From assembly GCA_003644825.1 (NCBI GenBank), contig QNDJ01000059.1, forward strand, positions 1 to 7,779: DNA of 7,779 bases. Direction: 5' to 3'. Under the pieces are notes generated by a model that searched no databases, was not told where the DNA came from, and worked only from the letters and a program-made list of their open reading frames with translations. The stretch comes from B21-G16 sp003644825 [NCBI: Candidatus Zhuqueibacterota bacterium]. GTDB taxonomy: Bacteria; SM23-31; B21-G16. A program made the position numbers and the translations under genes. Position 1 is the first letter of the stretch. The number at the start of each line of letters is the position of its first letter. Of this stretch, positions 5,852 through 7,779 are shown piece by piece.

Positions 5852-6836
5852 AATCTTTCATTATATTTTTTAGCTCTTCTGTTAAAGCTGGAACCACTTC
5901 AAATAAGTCTCCGACTATTCCATAATTAGCAACCTTAAAAATTGGTGCTTCTGGGTCTTTATTTATTGCAACAATCCACTTTGATGAAGACATCCCTGCT
6001 AAATGCTGGATTGCACCTGAAATTCCACAGGCAATATATAATGTTGGTGAAACAACTTTTCCTGTTTGCCCTACCTGGTCACTATGGGGTCTCCAGCCCG
6101 CATCAACGGCAGCTCTCGAAGCACCCACTACTCCATTAAGAACATCCGCAAGTTCCTCAATAATTTTATAATTATCTGGTCCTTTCATTCCTCTACCACC
6201 AGAAACAATTATATCGGCTTCAGTAAGGTCAACTTTCCCTTCCTTTTCCTGCAATATCTCTTTTACTTTCGATTTAAATTTATATCCGGAAAAATCTATA
6301 TTATACTCTTCCAATTCAGCCTTCTTATTTTCGTCAAAAATTTCAGCAGTAAATACTTTTGGCCTTAGAGTTATAAATTTTATTCTTGAGTTCGATCTTA
6401 TAGTAATAAAAGCTTTTCCTGCAAATATCGGTCTTTTTACTTCTATATTTCCATTATTTAAGTCCAATTTCACACAATCACTTATTAATTCAACATTTAA
6501 TCTGGCAGCAAGTCGAGGCGCCAGGTCCCGTCCCATAGCTGAAGCAGACATCAGTATCAATGATGGATTAATTTTTTCTACAATTTCGGATAAAGTTTTT
6601 GCATACCCATCTGTTGAATAACTTTCCAGTAATGGATTTCTTGCGTTTATTATTTTATCGACACCATAGATTCCAAGAGAATGAGAAAGAGTATTCTCAT
6701 TATTTTCTATAATTATTGCAATTAACTCTTTACCTAAATTGTTAGCGATTTTTTTTCCTGCTGTTGCTACTTCAAAAGAAACGTTTCTTAATTTTCCGTT
6801 TCTCGTTTCTGCAAATATTACAACCGGTCCCTCCAT
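5850..6836 (-). CDS. etfA: Electron transfer flavoprotein subunit alpha
   Basis: Alpha subunit of the cytoplasmic heterodimeric electron transfer flavoprotein, which carries electrons from acyl-CoA and related dehydrogenases to a membrane quinone reductase or another acceptor. At 328 aa it is full length. The N-terminal Rossmann-like domain (about 1-200) has VVIFAETRNG and MGRDLAPRLAARL. The FAD-binding C-terminal domain (about 206-328) has VSGGRGMKGPDNY, GASRAAVDAGWRPHSDQVGQTGK (238-260) and the signature LYIACGISGAIQHLAG (266-281), followed by INKDPEAPIFKVANYGIVGD. The ATG is preceded by GGGAGG. The gene starts 19 nt after etfB and ends in the bidirectional terminator, so etfBA is a two-gene operon with no iron-sulfur domain, dehydrogenase or quinone oxidoreductase gene alongside in this window. 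Subunit identity is secure; the redox partners are not visible. Confidence 0.97.
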   Translation of the reverse strand: MEGPVVIFAETRNGKLRNVSFEVATAGKKIANNLGKELIAIIIENNENTLSHSLGIYGVDKIINARNPLLESYSTDGYAKTLSEIVEKINPSLILMSASAMGRDLAPRLAARLNVELISDCVKLDLNNGNIEVKRPIFAGKAFITIRSNSRIKFITLRPKVFTAEIFDENKKAELEEYNIDFSGYKFKSKVKEILQEKEGKVDLTEADIIVSGGRGMKGPDNYKIIEELADVLNGVVGASRAAVDAGWRPHSDQVGQTGKVVSPTLYIACGISGAIQHLAGMSSSKWIVAINKDPEAPIFKVANYGIVGDLFEVVPALTEELKNIMKD

Positions 6837-6855
6837 TTGTTATTCCTCCCTTAAA

Positions 6856-7602
6856 TTAAATAATCTTTGCTTCCTCTTTTAAAAGCCGAACAAGTTCCTT
6901 TACAGCATCTGGACCTTCACCAACTATTTTCCCTTCAGGTCGTGGTTCAGGATATTCCATATTTAAAATTTCAATTTCTGAATCAGGAATCTGCAGTTCA
7001 ACCTCTTCAACAGGCTTTTTCTTTGCCATCATTATTCCCCTCAAAGATGGATATCTTGGTTCATTTAATCCTTTCTGAGCAGTTATAACTGCAGGCAATT
7101 CTGCTTCTACAATTTCCAGACCACCCTCGATTTCTCGTTCTGCTAAAACTTTTGAATCAGCAATTTCAAGTTTTGTAACAACTGTAATTGAAGGCAAATT
7201 CATCAACTCGGCTAACATCGGCCCAACCTGCATATTATCATCATCAACAGCCTGTTTTCCCAGAAGTATCAGGTCACAGTTCATTCCTTTTAAAATTTCA
7301 GCAAGCGCTTTTGCAACTGACAATCCATTGAGAATTCTGTTTTCTTTTATATGAATTGCTCTGTCAGCGCCCATTGCCAGGCCTGTTCTTATAGCTGATA
7401 TTGATCTTTCAGGACCAAGACATACAAGAATGACTTCACCGCCATTTTTTTCTTTTATCTTTAATGCTTCTTCAACAGCAAATTCATCATAAGGGTTCAA
7501 AACAAATGTTACGTTCGATTCTTTTATCCAGTTCTTTTCCGAATCAATTTGAACCCTTGTTTCTGTATCAGGAACCTGCTTTATACAAACTGCTATTTTC
7601 AC
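6856..7602 (-). CDS. etfB: Electron transfer flavoprotein subunit beta
   Basis: Beta subunit of the electron transfer flavoprotein, 248 aa, the usual family length. It opens MKIAVCIKQVPDTETRVQID, followed by NPYDEFAVEEALKIK (36-50). The nucleotide-binding loop is GKQAVDDDNMQVGPMLAE (115-132). The ETF-beta signature spans 172-197, with KGLNEPRYPSLRGIMMAKKKP. NPYDE and the DDDN loop resemble the AMP-containing, mitochondrial-type ETFs (GKQAIDDD) rather than the DGDT loop common in bifurcating EtfB, so a non-bifurcating ETF is favoured; this is inference from motif memory. Translation starts at a GTG (7600-7602) preceded by a strong AAGGAGG. It is the first gene of etfBA. Confidence 0.96.
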   Translation of the reverse strand: MKIAVCIKQVPDTETRVQIDSEKNWIKESNVTFVLNPYDEFAVEEALKIKEKNGGEVILVCLGPERSISAIRTGLAMGADRAIHIKENRILNGLSVAKALAEILKGMNCDLILLGKQAVDDDNMQVGPMLAELMNLPSITVVTKLEIADSKVLAEREIEGGLEIVEAELPAVITAQKGLNEPRYPSLRGIMMAKKKPVEEVELQIPDSEIEILNMEYPEPRPEGKIVGEGPDAVKELVRLLKEEAKII

Positions 7603-7633
7603 AATCCACCTCCTTTTATAAATTTAAAAATTA

Positions 7634-7662
7634 AATATAAATAATTTTAAAAACTAAATCAA
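7634..7662 (-). promoter_or_regulatory. Candidate sigma-70-type promoter of etfBA
   Basis: On the minus strand TTGATT (7657-7662, 4/6), a 17-bp spacer and TATATT (7634-7639, 5/6) lie upstream of etfB. The surrounding sequence is extremely AT-rich, so such matches arise easily by chance; this is only the best candidate in the interval. Confidence 0.4.
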
Positions 7663-7743
7663 GTTGCTTTTAAATCAAATTCATTTATATTCAATTTATT
7701 TAACATTAAATTCTTTGCAGGAATAAATATCCATAAAATTAAA

Positions 7744-7779
7744 GAGATTGCCATGCCCCTTATGGGGCTCGCAATGACA
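7744..7779. repeat. Palindromic intergenic repeat fragment of the TGTCATTGCGAG...GCAATCTC type, cut by window end
   Basis: On the minus strand the sequence begins TGTCATTGCGAGCCCC and ends GGGGCATGGCAATCTC. Outer arms ATTGC (7747-7751) and GCAAT (7771-7775) enclose inner arms GCCCC (7755-7759) and GGGGC (7764-7768) around a TTAT loop. Termini of the form GTCATTGCGAG/GCAATCTC occur in dispersed REP- or MITE-like palindromes in several bacterial groups, as I recall them. It is GC-rich compared with the AT-rich DNA beside it, suggesting an inserted unit. Confidence 0.6.

Noticed and set aside
7753-7779. Open frame starting ATGCCCC at the right edge
   Set aside because: It lies wholly inside the palindromic repeat, has no ribosome binding site and is cut by the window end.

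Overview
The window is AT-rich (roughly one third G+C by eye). It carries bacterial genes with canonical GGAGG-type ribosome binding sites, a flagellin with the conserved D0/D1 ends, sigma-28-type promoters and rho-independent terminators, so it comes from a motile bacterium. No gene fixes the phylum. The mixed character of the polymerase genes and the TGTCATTGCGAG-type palindrome at the right edge fit an uncultivated, low-GC, non-model lineage, but that is inference.

Layout, left to right. From 68 to 4355, on the minus strand, lies a two-gene mutagenesis-type cassette. A Y-family DNA polymerase (DinB-like, 406 aa) is followed, with a 38-base overlap, by a short C-family polymerase (DnaE, about 1034 aa) that ends after its OB fold. 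Upstream is a promoter with a perfect TATAAT box overlapped by a perfect 18-bp palindrome, a likely repressor operator. A rho-independent terminator (4438-4463) separates this cassette from the flagellin gene (4524-5366, minus strand).

Between 5367 and 5602 are two divergent sigma-28 promoters. One drives flagellin leftward through a leader of about 80 nt with two CsrA-like GGA sites. The other drives a small 59-codon gene (5603-5782, plus strand) that I do not recognise. A strong bidirectional terminator (5817-5850) separates this small gene from the convergent etfBA operon (5850-7602, minus strand), which encodes both subunits of an electron transfer flavoprotein. A palindromic repeat fragment lies at 7744-7779, upstream of etfB, and is cut by the window end.

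Functionally there are three units: a probably damage-inducible translesion synthesis pair, a late flagellar divergon (filament protein plus an unknown small partner), and an electron transfer flavoprotein operon. The most notable items are the sigma-28-controlled 59-aa protein, the dinB-dnaE pair with its palindromic operator and altered catalytic motif, and the probable CsrA control of flagellin.
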